The notes under the pieces were generated by a model. It did not search any database and was not told where the DNA came from. It worked only from the letters and a program-made list of their open reading frames with translations. A DNA stretch of 64,000 nucleotides, taken from positions 372,001 through 436,000 of the forward strand of contig OY725494.1 of the NCBI GenBank assembly GCA_963281255.1, read 5' to 3'. A program made the position numbers and the translations under genes. This DNA is from Aphrocallistes beatrix. Its lineage: Eukaryota; Porifera; Hexactinellida; Sceptrulophora; Aphrocallistidae. Below are positions 20,138 through 27,388 of the stretch, one piece after another. Position 1 is the stretch's first letter. Each line of letters begins with the position of its first letter.

Positions 20138-22988
20138 TGTATTTGGAATTGGTAGTGTTGAATTTCCACTAATCGATTTTAGAGGTATCACAAGACCATT
20201 GTGAAGTTGCTTATTGCTATGCTAATTAGCAAAGTTCAAACTTATAATTATGCAATTTTCAAAAAAATTATTGTTTGCTTTGATTCTCAATATGATACTG
20301 ACACCCATCCTGCAGTGTGGAGTAACACCTGATAATTGGTTTAATAAGTCATTATGGGATGAACTTTGTTAGCTATCGATTACATCCTAATATTCTCTGT
20401 ACATTTTGGTCTATCTCACTAGATATGTTGGTGACTTGTATGTTTATAGAAAAACCGATTACTTTTTAAAGAATCCACTTGGAATGATTCAACAATTTCG
20501 AAATACTGAATACCTGTCACGTGGATAAATTATAAAGCTGATGATTTCAATACTACTCTTGTATAAGAATCAAATGGGTGTGATTGCCTCCACAATTTCC
20601 TTTCGAATTTGCATATTTTCAGTCTATTCAAAACAATTCCTCGACATTCCTTAGTACAATTTGCTACTGTTATTTCTAACATCAAAATTGTGAATATTAA
20701 ATATTAGTTAGAGTATCCCCACTCTTCATATCTCCCTTAAGTTCTTTTCTTGTATGTATATAAAGATACTCTCAAAATTGATAATGCTCAGAAATCAATT
20801 GACTCAATTCCAAATGTTATCGCTTCTTTTAGTTCTCTCAACTAAACTAATTGGAATCTTAAAGACATCGAAGTCTCCATCTAATACAGTTCGGTCACAG
20901 CGCAGAGTTAGGTTTGGAGGTGTGGAGTATATGACTCTGCAAGCTCCTGTTCGCCAATACCATACATCATCTCTCTATCCGAATCGGACATTTCCTTATA
21001 GAGTTTCATCTCCAACTAAAGGTAATCATTCACGATTCTCTACTAACATTCATTAAACCCGCTAATCAGAGGCGTAGCCATCCCAATTTTAGGTTGCGGC
21101 AATTCCACTCCATTCGGTGGGAGGGTTGCGGCACCCAATGCTAATTTGTGAAATTTTAGTGGGCAAAGCTTTTGAGGTTGGGGCCTAGGCCCCATGTGCC
21201 GCACCCTGGCTACGCCTCTGCCGCTAATGCTATAAGGTCTATTCTAGTTTTCGTTAAAATTAATTCAATACAAGAGTGATAAAAGCGGAACGGTTGGCAT
21301 ATCTGATACAGTAGAACCTCTAAAAGTGGGGTCTCTTTATGTGGGGCAAATTTAGGCCATCTTTATTCATTTCACTTGACCCGAATTGAGAAAATGAACG
21401 AAATAGATGCATTATAGACCATAGGCGCCAAGTTTTGTGAAATAGAATAAAACCTGGGGGGGGCAAGAGCGAGCGACAGTAAGGGGGGTCTGGGGGGCTT
21501 GACCCCCAGAAAAATTTCCAAATCTTAGATGCTCAAATATCGATATACAGCTATTGTTGTTTCCTAGAGAAAAGAAAATCTCGGACTACAGTGGAAAAAA
21601 AATGTAATTGGGATATATATTTAGACTCAATTAACGTAATTTTGAGGTTTAGTTGTAACCTATAAGTTTGTGTGGAGTCCTGCCATACCACAGCTTCCTC
21701 CACTGCTCCAATTGCCCAGCACCACAGCTCCCCACAGGTACCCACACTTGGCGCCTATGTTATAGACCTAAAATGACAAAAAATGACTTGAATTTACTAT
21801 CAATGGATTTTTTAAGCATTTTAGCTAAATATATTGTGATTATTGTACACAATCATAAGTGAGGAATGGGGGAGTAGGCATATTTTAGCCTTCCCGAGCT
21901 CCCCAACTTATATAAGTTCTACTGTATATAAATTGTTTTAATGGATAATATAGGAATTAACACGGCATCTCTATCCATCATTGGAGAGAACTCATCACTC
22001 AATAAGAACAGCAACCCAATCACAATCGCGAAATCTAACACGCACACAACAAGTGAGGACCCATTCTCTCTTGATACCACTCCTACTGATACTGATATTC
22101 ATCTTATTTGGAATCAAATTCGCGAAAATTTACGCAAAAACACGAATGTTCCTTCCAAAAAGAGTTCTCATCCTGAAACAATTACTCACACACACAAACC
22201 TATCATCAGTGCTAAGATCGTATCCAAAAGACATCCCAAAATTAACCGAGTTTCGATAGGTAAGTTTTCCGATTAAATGGTTTAACTACTTTCATTAACA
22301 ACTAAAATTCATCACCAATCGGCAGTAAATCTTAATTGCATTTTAGATCGAACTTGAGCTGGTTGTTAACATTTCAAATTCAATCTCCAAATCAAACAAT
22401 TACATTTAAGAACCAATCATCAATTATTTATATCTCCTCTAGAATAAGAGCCGATATTTACAAGTAGATATAGATATAGAAATATAGTCGACTCCGCTTA
22501 ATAGGGTCACATCGGTCAGAGGACATTTTCCCCCGATTAAGCGGAGAACCCTATTAACCGAAAATATTTGGTCCTGCCAAAAGTGACCCTATTAAGCGGA
22601 ATCGACTGTATAATGCTTAGTAAATGCTGTTAACAGCTTGGTTGTTTCCATCCCTGTTTACATATGATACAACATTTGAATAAAACCACAGCGTTCTAAT
22701 ATATGGAAATTTTATATCTTCCGCGAGTATAATGTATTATTCAATTTAGCTCCCAAGCAGACTGATTCAGAGTTAGTTGCATGGAGCGATCAGGCAGGCG
22801 TACAGAAAGAACCACAGCCAAGCCAACTCTCTATGGAAGAAAATAAGGTTTTAGCTTCGCTTGCAAGACTGGACACTCAGTTAGAAGCTAAGCAAGCTTT
22901 CGTTCGTTCAATGAGACCACAGATAAAACCTTCAAAACCGATCATAACCGCGAATTTTAGCGCATTTTCTGGCTACAAAAATTGTTGA
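7604..22988 (+). CDS. Seven-exon gene for a Ser/Pro-rich disordered protein (5' end missing)
   Basis: Exons 7604-7721, 10950-11320, 12167-12421, 14322-14594, 20833-21021, 21954-22259 and 22750-22988 join into one open frame of roughly 580 residues ending in TGA. Every junction has GT..AG ends and compatible phase: entry in phase 1, then phase 2, then phase 1 five times running. The product is polar, rich in Ser, Thr, Pro, Glu and Lys, and lacks membrane segments or a domain I recognise. The C-terminus has a short predicted helix (MEENKVLASLARLDTQLEAK). No start codon is seen, so at least one 5' exon lies between about 4.4 and 7.6 kb or upstream. The introns host an intronless 7-TM gene (8591-9718) and a RhoGEF on the other strand (17999-20020). 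Function unknown. Confidence 0.7.
7722..8590 (+). other. Intron stretch upstream of the nested 7-TM gene
   Basis: No repeat family is recognised with confidence. 7840-8150 shares short blocks (CTACGGA, CCATCCATGGTT, GATACGATGAAACAGATT-like) with 51660-51840, so it probably holds an old dispersed element. Confidence 0.4.
8591..9718 (+). CDS. Intronless seven-transmembrane protein, unidentified
   Basis: A 375-residue ORF with a good ATG. Hydrophobic spans lie near residues 18-45, 83-110, 140-165, 178-200, 202-225, 262-290 and 320-350. The N-terminus is short and apparently extracellular and the tail is Lys-rich and cytosolic, as in a 7-TM receptor. No DRY, NPxxY, GPS or ion-channel pore motif is visible. 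TM2 has the pattern (K)xxLLIVICVLELLxFL, similar to the frame-broken gene at 53546. It lies inside an intron of the disordered-protein gene, on the same strand. It may be a lineage-specific receptor family; that is inference. Confidence 0.75.
   Translation: MNLPYANIGGLYLPYSVSLLVDILSSFLIISLLGSAIYLIFHLSFLYYRSNKQYLSRQRGGFRNGSAVGKLSDDYAMLVKLRLLIVICVLELLTFLTVLGERLTIMVFADVRGIASDNSTCTLDQITPYLYHKFPLTGFLVSMAVFSIISMFFFLIILLKYLANYYENQELYVIRFQHRNSIIIFYAFISLFVPFLVYKYTFFVAFSLLLIITVIQFITILMLLRKIYKIMKRRIAPMKDNLRKETIQLYRKHLKMIQHFRILAFVMFSVVGLFLYSHLAGHFSILFKLILYDFCFNSFPLSSQLSNSLMIFDKAIEYSVLISFHIAALALVIPYIFLILFKLGRVLKVRISALIKKYKSKFISSDEDLNSKLID
9719..10949 (+). other. Intron stretch with C-tract and one MITE
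   Basis: Holds a poly-C tract (9831-9849), a MITE (10315-10498) and a short segment with TCCGACAACC..GTCGGATTA inverted ends (about 10560-10705) that looks like another MITE. The rest is featureless. Confidence 0.5.
10315..10498. mobile_element. TA-flanked MITE, CAGTCAGGGTCGCTTATT family
   Basis: Ends CAGTCAGGGTCGCTTATTG and CATAATAAGCGATCCTGACTG with flanking TA. Interior repeats GTTCATAATAAACGA-type units. Copies at 27030 and 43357. Confidence 0.85.
10950..11320 (+). CDS. Disordered-protein gene, exon 2
   Basis: Acceptor GTTTTTTTTTAG|C and donor GACG|GTATTT. The open frame continues upstream only as a G-rich stretch that is not gene-like, supporting the acceptor. Encodes an acidic, Ser-rich segment with one short helix (ALEQLIEELKQ). 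Confidence 0.65.
11321..12166 (+). other. Intron with CATGAAC-rich simple repeat
   Basis: 11465-11680 contains about ten scattered CATGAAC/CAAGAAC units, an imperfect simple repeat that creates a false minus-strand ORF. The rest is AT-rich with nothing recognised. Confidence 0.5.
12167..12421 (+). CDS. Disordered-protein gene, exon 3
   Basis: Acceptor CTATTTTCAG|AT and donor AATG|GTAAAT. Phase 1 at both ends. Encodes a Ser/Thr/Pro-rich segment including SESSSSYSPPLSPT, a likely phosphorylation-rich linker. Confidence 0.7.
12608..12920. mobile_element. CATAGGCGCCAAG hAT-like MITE
   Basis: Ends CATAGGCGCCAAGTG and CTTGGCACCTATG. GTCAGCGC flanks both sides (12600-12607, 12921-12928), an exact 8-bp duplication. 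Copies at 13670 and 21420. Confidence 0.85.
13670..13982. mobile_element. CATAGGCGCCAAG hAT-like MITE
   Basis: Ends CATAGGCGCCAAGTTTG and CACTTGGCGCCTATG. The flanks GATGTGAT and GATACGAT match at 6 of 8 bases. Inverted relative to the 12608 copy. Confidence 0.8.
14020..14115. repeat. Dispersed short repeat (TTTCCGGTTAAGTCATTTTG)
   Basis: The block TCCGGTTAAGTCATTTTGGG followed by GGGGAAGCC recurs in reverse at about 17025-17090 and forward at 47635-47725. The ends are not defined. Confidence 0.5.
14322..14594 (+). CDS. Disordered-protein gene, exon 4
   Basis: Acceptor CTTTTCTCATAG|AC and donor GAAG|GTGAGT. Phase 1 at both ends. Encodes an acidic segment with the proline run TPPLPDLVPLL. 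Confidence 0.7.
14766..14905. mobile_element. TA-flanked MITE, CAGTGGAATTCGCTTATTAG
   Basis: A 140-bp element with near-perfect inverted ends CAGTGGAATTCGCTTATTAG and CTAATAAGCGAATTCCACTG, flanked by TA. The GTTGCTAATAAGCGAA unit appears four times. Confidence 0.85.
15283..15442. mobile_element. TA-flanked MITE, CAGTAGAACCTCGTTAATAC family
   Basis: Ends CAGTAGAACCTCGTTAATAC and GTATTAACGAGGTTTTACTA, flanked by TA. A second copy is at 57889-58213 and a partial one near 50610-50680. Confidence 0.85.
15662..15746. repeat. (CA)n then (TA)n microsatellite
   Basis: About 32 CA units followed by about 10 TA units. It produces false ORFs on both strands. Confidence 0.95.
15745..16148. mobile_element. 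TA-flanked MITE, CTGCTATAACGGCCAC family
   Basis: Begins TAGTCGAACCTGCTATAACG and ends GGTCCACTG. GTCTATAACGGCCAC-type units recur in it. Second copy at 30241-30618 in the opposite orientation. Confidence 0.8.
16150..16612 (-). mobile_element. tRNA-derived SINE, full length, (TA)n tail
   Basis: Read on the minus strand, a tRNA-like head (about 16610-16530) carries a B-box GGTTCGAATCT and an A-box-like TAGCTAAGCGAG. The T-stem does not pair well, so this is not a working tRNA. The body follows, and the 3' end AATCAATTCGTAATA runs into a TATATATA tail at 16150-16165. The second copy at 33151-33620 (plus strand) ends in the same way. Confidence 0.65.
16613..17230. other. Intron stretch, little recognised
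   Basis: 17000-17100 is a reverse copy of the TTTCCGGTTAAGTCATTTTG repeat. Otherwise nothing is recognised. The open frame at 16764 has no gene-like support. Confidence 0.4.
17231..17397. mobile_element. MITE with CAGTCCTCTCTAATTGTCC ends
   Basis: Repeated CTAATTGTCC units inside, with GGTGGACAATTAGAGTAC at the right end. Only one copy in the window, so the boundaries are approximate. Confidence 0.55.
17416..17612 (+). mobile_element. MITE with ATTATACAGCCCTCCAGAGA end
   Basis: Begins ATTATACAGCCCTCCAGAGA and ends TAAAGGAGCGTCTC..CTCCTAGAT. Same family as 1996, 26073, 26576, 26965 and 49285. Confidence 0.7.
17999..20020 (-). CDS. Dbl-family RhoGEF (DH-PH), PLEKHG5/6-like
   Basis: A 673-residue intronless ORF. 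The first ATG is at 20020; the frame extends 5 codons further without one. The DH domain begins around QEAIWEFILTESTFLTNMKI (about residue 160), with helix FLIEPMQHMMRYALLINAI corresponding to the conserved region near the Rho-binding surface, and ends near residue 345. A PH domain follows (about 395-515; NIYLFTDIILIARE is its typical strand pair, and WMEAIKRASDEF its C-terminal helix). The tail is Ser/Glu-rich and ends in a basic stretch (KKQRKVKLKRQY). The family catalyses GDP-GTP exchange on Rho GTPases at membranes. The WxxxVPxEVLQALNKQE lead-in resembles PLEKHG5/6. The gene lies inside an intron of the plus-strand disordered-protein gene. Confidence 0.85.
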   Translation of the reverse strand: MKHHRHEKVSKKSSYSEVMTSSLLNQKEILNSPINSNQISNGYKNNTLEYRWLNYDSLQRRNAVVGNWSKDDANYKQWKGKKNLARSHSDKRTEFPPSFNLRGTKTTDEIEFVVPVNNISGEITIDLSEVTMKYTHWAEWVPNEVLQALNKQEVKLQEAIWEFILTESTFLTNMKIVQDIFVPQLNLLKERNLVDIHPQNIFGGISEIYQAHLKFWKQCPEKCMKEAARKKSLLSEGKVVEYFPDDFEENFEEYLSHCLFAAKYQEQLMNVEDNLAFKEYLNWCKNHKYSQKKELGSFLIEPMQHMMRYALLINAIKTHCPSPDTKMEFVKISEKLQSFLAEIDSRLREQEEMEIVQQINNRIEMSIHIEQNGHEDKFLSKFYKFDLLAPMPSLPFSMARILFKYSKLKMRDMTYRLSSLRNAFGQENSTGFSPVNIYLFTDIILIARETKRNTISLLKHPILLDSVIIEKRPHNQFFLISQSEFNMPTEILCFKSGNSQVIDSWMEAIKRASDEFISAKRDFVSESYFRQHMVDIKRRNFNSLDYCTDNTPIPSRKNSERNGKFEISSEDSSIEDSEIFPNPVANQENSNQIISDINGIEETKVHQKNELSESCKVEQKIDLNVQITPSCAKVKLEEKPNGKKQRKVKLKRQYIPPNKYGTFIFPPGRFPFI
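20021..20832. other. Intron and RhoGEF upstream region
   Basis: A (TA)n(CA)n microsatellite lies at 20104-20139. Otherwise AT-rich and unremarkable. It must hold the RhoGEF promoter, but no motif stands out. Confidence 0.5.
20833..21021 (+). CDS. Disordered-protein gene, exon 5
   Basis: Acceptor CGCTTCTTTTAG|TT and donor AAAG|GTAATC. Phase 1 at both ends. Encodes a basic segment (RSQRRVRFGGVEYMTLQ). Confidence 0.65.
21067..21220. mobile_element. CAGAGGCGTAGCCA hAT-like MITE
   Basis: Perfect inverted ends CAGAGGCGTAGCCA and TGGCTACGCCTCTG. CCGCTAAT flanks both sides (21059-21066, 21221-21228), an exact 8-bp duplication. Second copy at 49325. Confidence 0.9.
21309..21924. mobile_element. TA-flanked MITE (CAGTAGAACCTCTAAAAGTG) hosting a hAT-like MITE
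   Basis: Outer ends CAGTAGAACCTCTAAAAGTG and AAGTTCTACTG with TA flanks. The segment 21420-21759 is the inserted CATAGGCGCC element. Confidence 0.75.
21420..21759. mobile_element. CATAGGCGCCAAG hAT-like MITE, nested
   Basis: TTATAGAC flanks both sides (21412-21419, 21760-21767), an exact 8-bp duplication of the outer element. The interior matches the 13670 copy. Confidence 0.9.
21954..22259 (+). CDS. Disordered-protein gene, exon 6
   Basis: Acceptor GATAATATAG|GA and donor ATAG|GTAAGT. Phase 1 at both ends. Encodes a Thr/Ser/Asn-rich segment with a short helix (IHLIWNQIRENLRKN). Confidence 0.7.
   Translation, partial: ELTRHLYPSLERTHHSIRTATQSQSRNLTRTQQVRTHSLLIPLLLILIFILFGIKFAKIYAKTRMFLPKRVLILKQLLTHTNLSSVLRSYPKDIPKLTEFR
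22485..22608. mobile_element. TA-flanked MITE, TAGTCGACTCCGCTTAATAG family
   Basis: A 124-bp copy with inverted ends TAGTCGACTCCGCTTAATAG and TTAAGCGGAATCGACTG, flanked by TA. Confidence 0.8.
22750..22988 (+). CDS. Disordered-protein gene, last exon
   Basis: Acceptor CAATTTAG|CT in phase 1, then 79 codons including the stop TGA. Contains the helical stretch MEENKVLASLARLDTQLEAK and a basic Pro-rich end. Confidence 0.7.
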
Positions 22989-23480
22989 ACACCCACGGTA
23001 CCCAATTCGTATTTGTATATTTTTGATGTTTGTTTACGACTTGACTGATAGTGAGTTGAGTGAGGATATTTACCTGTTTAATCTAGCTTATCCCATCATT
23101 AGTATTGATTGTATTTAAATATATATAATCTACTTCCCAATACTTCTAACTCTTCGAACAGTATGCACTTTATTAAAATTATAACTCATTGCGTTTATTA
23201 CAAGAATTCATCAGTGACCAACAGGGGCGTAGACCCACGATGAGGATTGGAATGGCCATTTTGGACAAATCGTATTATGACAAATAGAAGATAAAAGTCT
23301 TCAACAAATTATTGATAAGACCATGGATATAGATCCCAACTTTACCAAGACTGAAATGCTGGTCATGACCAGTGAGTCCACATAATAAAAAGATCAAATT
23401 TTTAAAATTAGGCAATACTTTACTGTCCAGGGTGATTTATTTATTGTATGCAGTAATTATGTATTGGATTAAACGAGTCA

Positions 23481-23740
23481 GTTAACCGTAGAATGCCGAC
23501 TGGAGACCAGGGTTGCAGTGGGAATGGGAATCTGTGGATATTCTCATATGGGATGGGAATGGGAATTGGAATGACTTTAAGCCTATGGGTATTCCCAGAG
23601 AAATCCTGTGGGAATGGGTATTGTAATTCTATTCCCACTGCAACCCTGCTGGGGACACAGTGTCCCCGATATCGCGGATGTCTCCCAGCCATGTTCTACG
23701 TCATTGAAGCCATAAAAGTCATATACATGCTCGGCATTCT
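23481..23740. mobile_element. GTAGAATGCC MITE interrupted by the GGGAATGGGAAT MITE
   Basis: The outer element has GGTCACAG-like and GGAGACATCCGCGATAT blocks shared with 2083 and 23735. The inserted element 23508-23648 begins CAGGGTTGCAGTGGGAATGG and ends GCAACCCTG. Confidence 0.7.
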
Positions 23741-23856
23741 AGATTTAACTGTAGAATGCCCGGTATTTATATGGCTTCAGTGCCATAGAAAATGACTGGG
23801 AGACATCCGCGATATCGAGGACACTGTGTCCCCAGTGGGCATTCTACGGTTAAAGT
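23735..23856. mobile_element. GTAGAATGCC MITE, uninterrupted copy
   Basis: Ends AACTGTAGAATGCCCGG and GTGGGCATTCTACGGTTA, about 120 bp. Adjacent to, and sharing its end with, the interrupted copy. Confidence 0.75.
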
Positions 23857-24248
23857 TAATATTGAGATAAATAATTTTGTAAATTTTATAATCATGCTGA
23901 ATTAGGGTGAAAATGCTGGTCACTTGGGATGTATGGCCATGGTCATAGCCGCCAAACCCGGGGGGGCTGGGGGGATCGAGCCCCTCCTGGATTCGAAGAT
24001 GGTCCATAGACGCAATACAAAATTTACGGTCGAGCCCCCCCTGGAACCCCGAAATTGTCCTTAGATTTCGAAAATTTCGGCGCCCCTGGCCATGGCCCTA
24101 CCAACCCTTCTGGAGTCTACACCTATGACCAAGTAAGAAGATTGGGGATTTGTTAAGTTATATTAAATTACAAAAGAAATTAATTTGTGAAGTCGTGGGA
24201 TGCGAAAAATAAATGTCCGCCTTTTTCGATGGTATTATACATATTATA

Positions 24249-24455
24249 CACTTGAGTCATGATAAAAGCGGGACGCGGCGTTGAATTTCGCGGGAAATGG
24301 CGTAACGCAATATAAAAGTATCATACATAGACTCAAAAAAAGCGAGACATGATGAAAAAATTTCATGTAAAAACAGGACATTCGAGAAAAGTATCCCATA
24401 AGAGAGATACAAAAGCGTACGTCCCGCCAAAAAACAGGACAGTTGGCAAGTATGT
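24249..24455 (-). mobile_element. CATACATGCCAAC MITE
   Basis: Reverse copy of the family at 43789; GTCCCGCC-type blocks and the GGCAAGTATG end are clear. The left end is decayed. Confidence 0.7.
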
Positions 24456-24716
24456 GGTATTCTCAAGTGAACTATCAATTTATTCAATCGCTTTATAAAC
24501 CTAAAAACAATATTCAAAATTGATACATTTTTTGCAAAAACTGCAAAAATAGTCCAGATGTATACAAATATTATATTGTTATGAAAGATAATAAATTTTC
24601 TCTTTCAAATACTTATTTTAAAAGTAAAAAAATTGTGTTAAAGTTTTTTTATTGAAAACTGACTTTCATTTCTGTTACTATATATGTCAATTAGAATTCA
24701 ATGTTACTGAATATCC

Positions 24717-25541
24717 ATGGTTGATACACACCTGTTAGCAGAACATGAAAATACTGAACGCTCTTACAACACGACTCGTAGTGTGAGCTTACTCAGTCTG
24801 AATGAGAAATGGTTTTTCCATGACTTATCGCCTGAAGTTTCCAATCGCATTCTCAGCAACACACTCCTCCACACCTGTTTCCTAGTCACAAACTCGTTGG
24901 ACATTCCCACTCATTTCTTTATCTATGTTAAATATAACAATGACGATCTGCGTAGATTTGAAGTGATACAGAATGCACCTGCACATTTCCAGATATCAAA
25001 ATCTTCTGGGCAAACTTACTCATCGCTTTTTGAAGCGGTTTACGCGGCAAGAGATATACACTTCAAGGATGTACCACCTATTTTTGACCGGGCAGAATTG
25101 ACTATGGAGACAATGGAGATAAGTTCCATTTTGACACCTCCTTCTTATGATGAGGTACTCAATTTCCAAGCGGCCCTTAAAGATCTCCCGCCCATTTCAA
25201 GCGAAAATGTTGCACGTCCAACTGAGGCGACTGATGAAGATTTGACAGGTGGTCGACACCGGTTTCATGATATGGATGAGCCCAATTTAAACTGTTTCGA
25301 GAGACTCATTCAACAGAGACGCTTTCCAGTTAGGAGGAGTTGGGATCTTCGGAATTCAGGCGCATTGCGAGTTGTGGCTATGCTAGTCTTCTACTTCTCT
25401 ACTCTCTGCATTTTACCTCATCTATTAGCTCTATTTCTGATTGTTGTCTGTTGTGGTCTTGTATGTTTACCACTTATCATCCTGTTTATTTTTTGTTACC
25501 GTAGTGCGTTTGTTTATATATTTGGTGAAGATGATGATTAG
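24717..25541 (+). CDS. SH2-like domain protein with C-terminal membrane anchor
   Basis: A 274-residue intronless ORF with a good ATG. Residues 30-112 follow the SH2 pattern: start KWFFHDLSPE, helix with RIL, strand FLVTNS (55-60), strands FFIYVKY and RRFEVIQ, and the closing SSGQTYSSLFEAVYAAR. The phosphotyrosine-binding arginine of FLVRES is Thr58, and the usual His before the aromatic of strand D is Arg80, so classical phosphotyrosine binding is doubtful. After the domain comes PPSYDEV (141-147), a PPxY motif of the kind bound by WW domains. Residues about 222-266 form one or two membrane segments followed by an acidic end (GEDDD). An adaptor held at a membrane is a reasonable inference; the family is not known to me. 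Confidence 0.75.
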   Translation: MVDTHLLAEHENTERSYNTTRSVSLLSLNEKWFFHDLSPEVSNRILSNTLLHTCFLVTNSLDIPTHFFIYVKYNNDDLRRFEVIQNAPAHFQISKSSGQTYSSLFEAVYAARDIHFKDVPPIFDRAELTMETMEISSILTPPSYDEVLNFQAALKDLPPISSENVARPTEATDEDLTGGRHRFHDMDEPNLNCFERLIQQRRFPVRRSWDLRNSGALRVVAMLVFYFSTLCILPHLLALFLIVVCCGLVCLPLIILFIFCYRSAFVYIFGEDDD

Positions 25542-26575
25542 CCCTTTATTGGTAATATTTTATATGTGTATTTCTCATATCCAATTGTTTTCATATTAAA
25601 CATTATAAACTAGTTTGAAACAGTTTTACAAATGTGACTTTTCACGATCGAAAAATGGGGATTCATATGTTTCGTCTTATCTGAGGTTTACTGATATGAA
25701 CCGAAAAATCTAAGGATCTTACTCCCCTAGATTTTTCGGTTCATATACAGTAGACCTCAGATAAGACCAGAGCCGGCGCCATCGGGGGTGTCCTGGGTGT
25801 CCAAACACCCACTGCGTCCTGTTTTATCATATTGTACAATATATATTCCTCCATAAATGGACACCCACTTTCAGGGAAATCCCTCTTAGGACACCCACTG
25901 CCGATAAAACATGGCGCCGGCCATGAAGATGTACCCCTCCGGAAGCGGAACAAAGTACTTACTATCCGTAGTACGTACTAACCGAGTTGATATTACATAG
26001 GAATCTGCGTTTTATTTGAATGAATTTTGGTTCCGAGAAATGAGTACGTACTAACCGAGTTCTACTGCAAGAGACGATCTAGGAGCGCGAGACGCGCCTT
26101 TAGGCGTATGATTTTAAGCCTCAAAGTGTTTAGGAGCGTGAAAATCCAGACTAATACCCAATTTACCTTCTATTATAATGTTATTTCTCGATTTAGGCGT
26201 ATGAAAATTTAGGGGTTTGAGATAAGGATCGTATCTGGGCTGTATAATACCTTGTTATACTGTATAGGGTTTCTCTAGCCCCCTCAGGGGAGCTGCTAGC
26301 ACCCCTTGATTTCAACTAGCCCCCCCCCCCCCCCCCCCCCATCCTAAATCGTGTCCACTCCGCAAGAATGATAAATGATTTTGTAGACATTATTTCAGGG
26401 TTTATAGCAATCTATTTCTCGACATTATATGAACCCCTCCCAATAACTGTAATACAAATTTCAGATCCTGACACCCTTAAAGCTTAACCCTTAGACTCCA
26501 GGCTGCCCCCTTCCCCTCCCACATGAAATTTTCGGGAGCTGCCACAACGTATGGACCAAGTGCGCTGACCTAATA

Positions 26576-26964
26576 GGCTGGGTATTATACAGCCCTCCAG
26601 AGATGCGGTCCAAGTCTCAAACGAGGGATTATCTAGGAGCGCGAGACGCTCCTTTAGGCGTATGATTTTAAGCTTCAAAGTGTTTAGGAGCGTGAAAATC
26701 CAGATTAATACCCAATTTACCTTATACAGTAGAACTCGGTTAGTACGTACTCATTTTTCTGAACCAAAATTCATTTATTATATAGATTCCTATGTAATAT
26801 CAACTCGGTTAGTACGTACTTACGGATAGTACGTACTTTTTTCGCTTCCCGGAGGAGTACGTACTAACCGAGTTCTACTGTATTATAATGTTATTTATCG
26901 ATTTGGGCGTATGAAAAATTAGGGATTTTAGATTAAGAGCGTATCTCTGGAGGGCTGTATAATA
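26576..26964 (+). mobile_element. GTATTATACAGCCCTCCAG MITE interrupted by another
   Basis: Starts GGTATTATACAGCCCTCCAG and ends GGAGGGCTGTATAATACCCTGG (split across the end). The insert at 26727-26880 is flanked by TA. Confidence 0.75.
26727..26880. mobile_element. TA-flanked MITE, CAGTAGAACTCGGTTAGTAC
   Basis: Ends CAGTAGAACTCGGTTAGTAC and GTACTAACCGAGTTCTACTG are perfect inverted repeats. A partial relative lies at 25975-26068. Confidence 0.85.
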
Positions 26965-27029
26965 CCCTGGTCTCAAACCCCTACATTTCCATCCACCTAA
27001 ATCGATAAATAATATCATTATAATACATA

Positions 27030-27199
27030 CAGTCAGGTTCGCTTAATATGAACATTCGTTTATTGTGAACAAACTCTCTGGTCCCAATTTAACAGGTTCC
27101 ATAGGATTTGTATTAGGTCAAGTTCGCTTAATATGAAGTCTCTCTATTATGAACAGACTTTTTGGTCCCCAAGGTGTTCATAATAAGCGACCCTGACTG
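27030..27199. mobile_element. TA-flanked MITE, CAGTCAGG.TCGCTTAATATG family, nested
   Basis: Ends CAGTCAGGTTCGCTTAATAT and TAATAAGCGACCCTGACTG, flanked by TA. It interrupts a GTATTATACAGCCCTCCAG-family copy (about 26965-27302). Confidence 0.85.
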
Positions 27200-27388
27200 T
27201 ATAAGGTAAATTGGGTAATATTCTAAATTTTCACGCTCCTAAACACTTTCGGGCTTAAAATCATACGCCTAAAGGAGCGTCTCGCGTTCCTAGATATCCC
27301 TTGCCAATAAGAGACGTGTTATCTTTTTCTATAATAATAAACAAGAGTGCTGAACATGTTTTAAATTTTCTTACTCATTAGCGCATAG

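Larger units (their letters stand above)
22989..24716. other. Intergenic region filled with MITEs
   Basis: Contains the nested pair at 23481-23740, a further copy at 23735-23856, a GC-rich element (about 23925-24095, ends ATGGCCATGG..GGCCATGGCC) and the CATACATGCCAAC element at 24249-24455. No gene. Confidence 0.6.
25542..27388. other. Intergenic region filled with MITEs
   Basis: Contains a TTCGGTTCATATACAGTAGA element (about 25650-25760), a GGCGCC-ended element (about 25771-25921), a partial GTACGTACTAACCGAG element (25975-26068), members of the GTATTATACAGCCCTCCAG family (26073-26265, 26576-26964, 26965-27302), a poly-C tract (26318-26340), and two nested TA-flanked MITEs. No gene. Confidence 0.65.
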
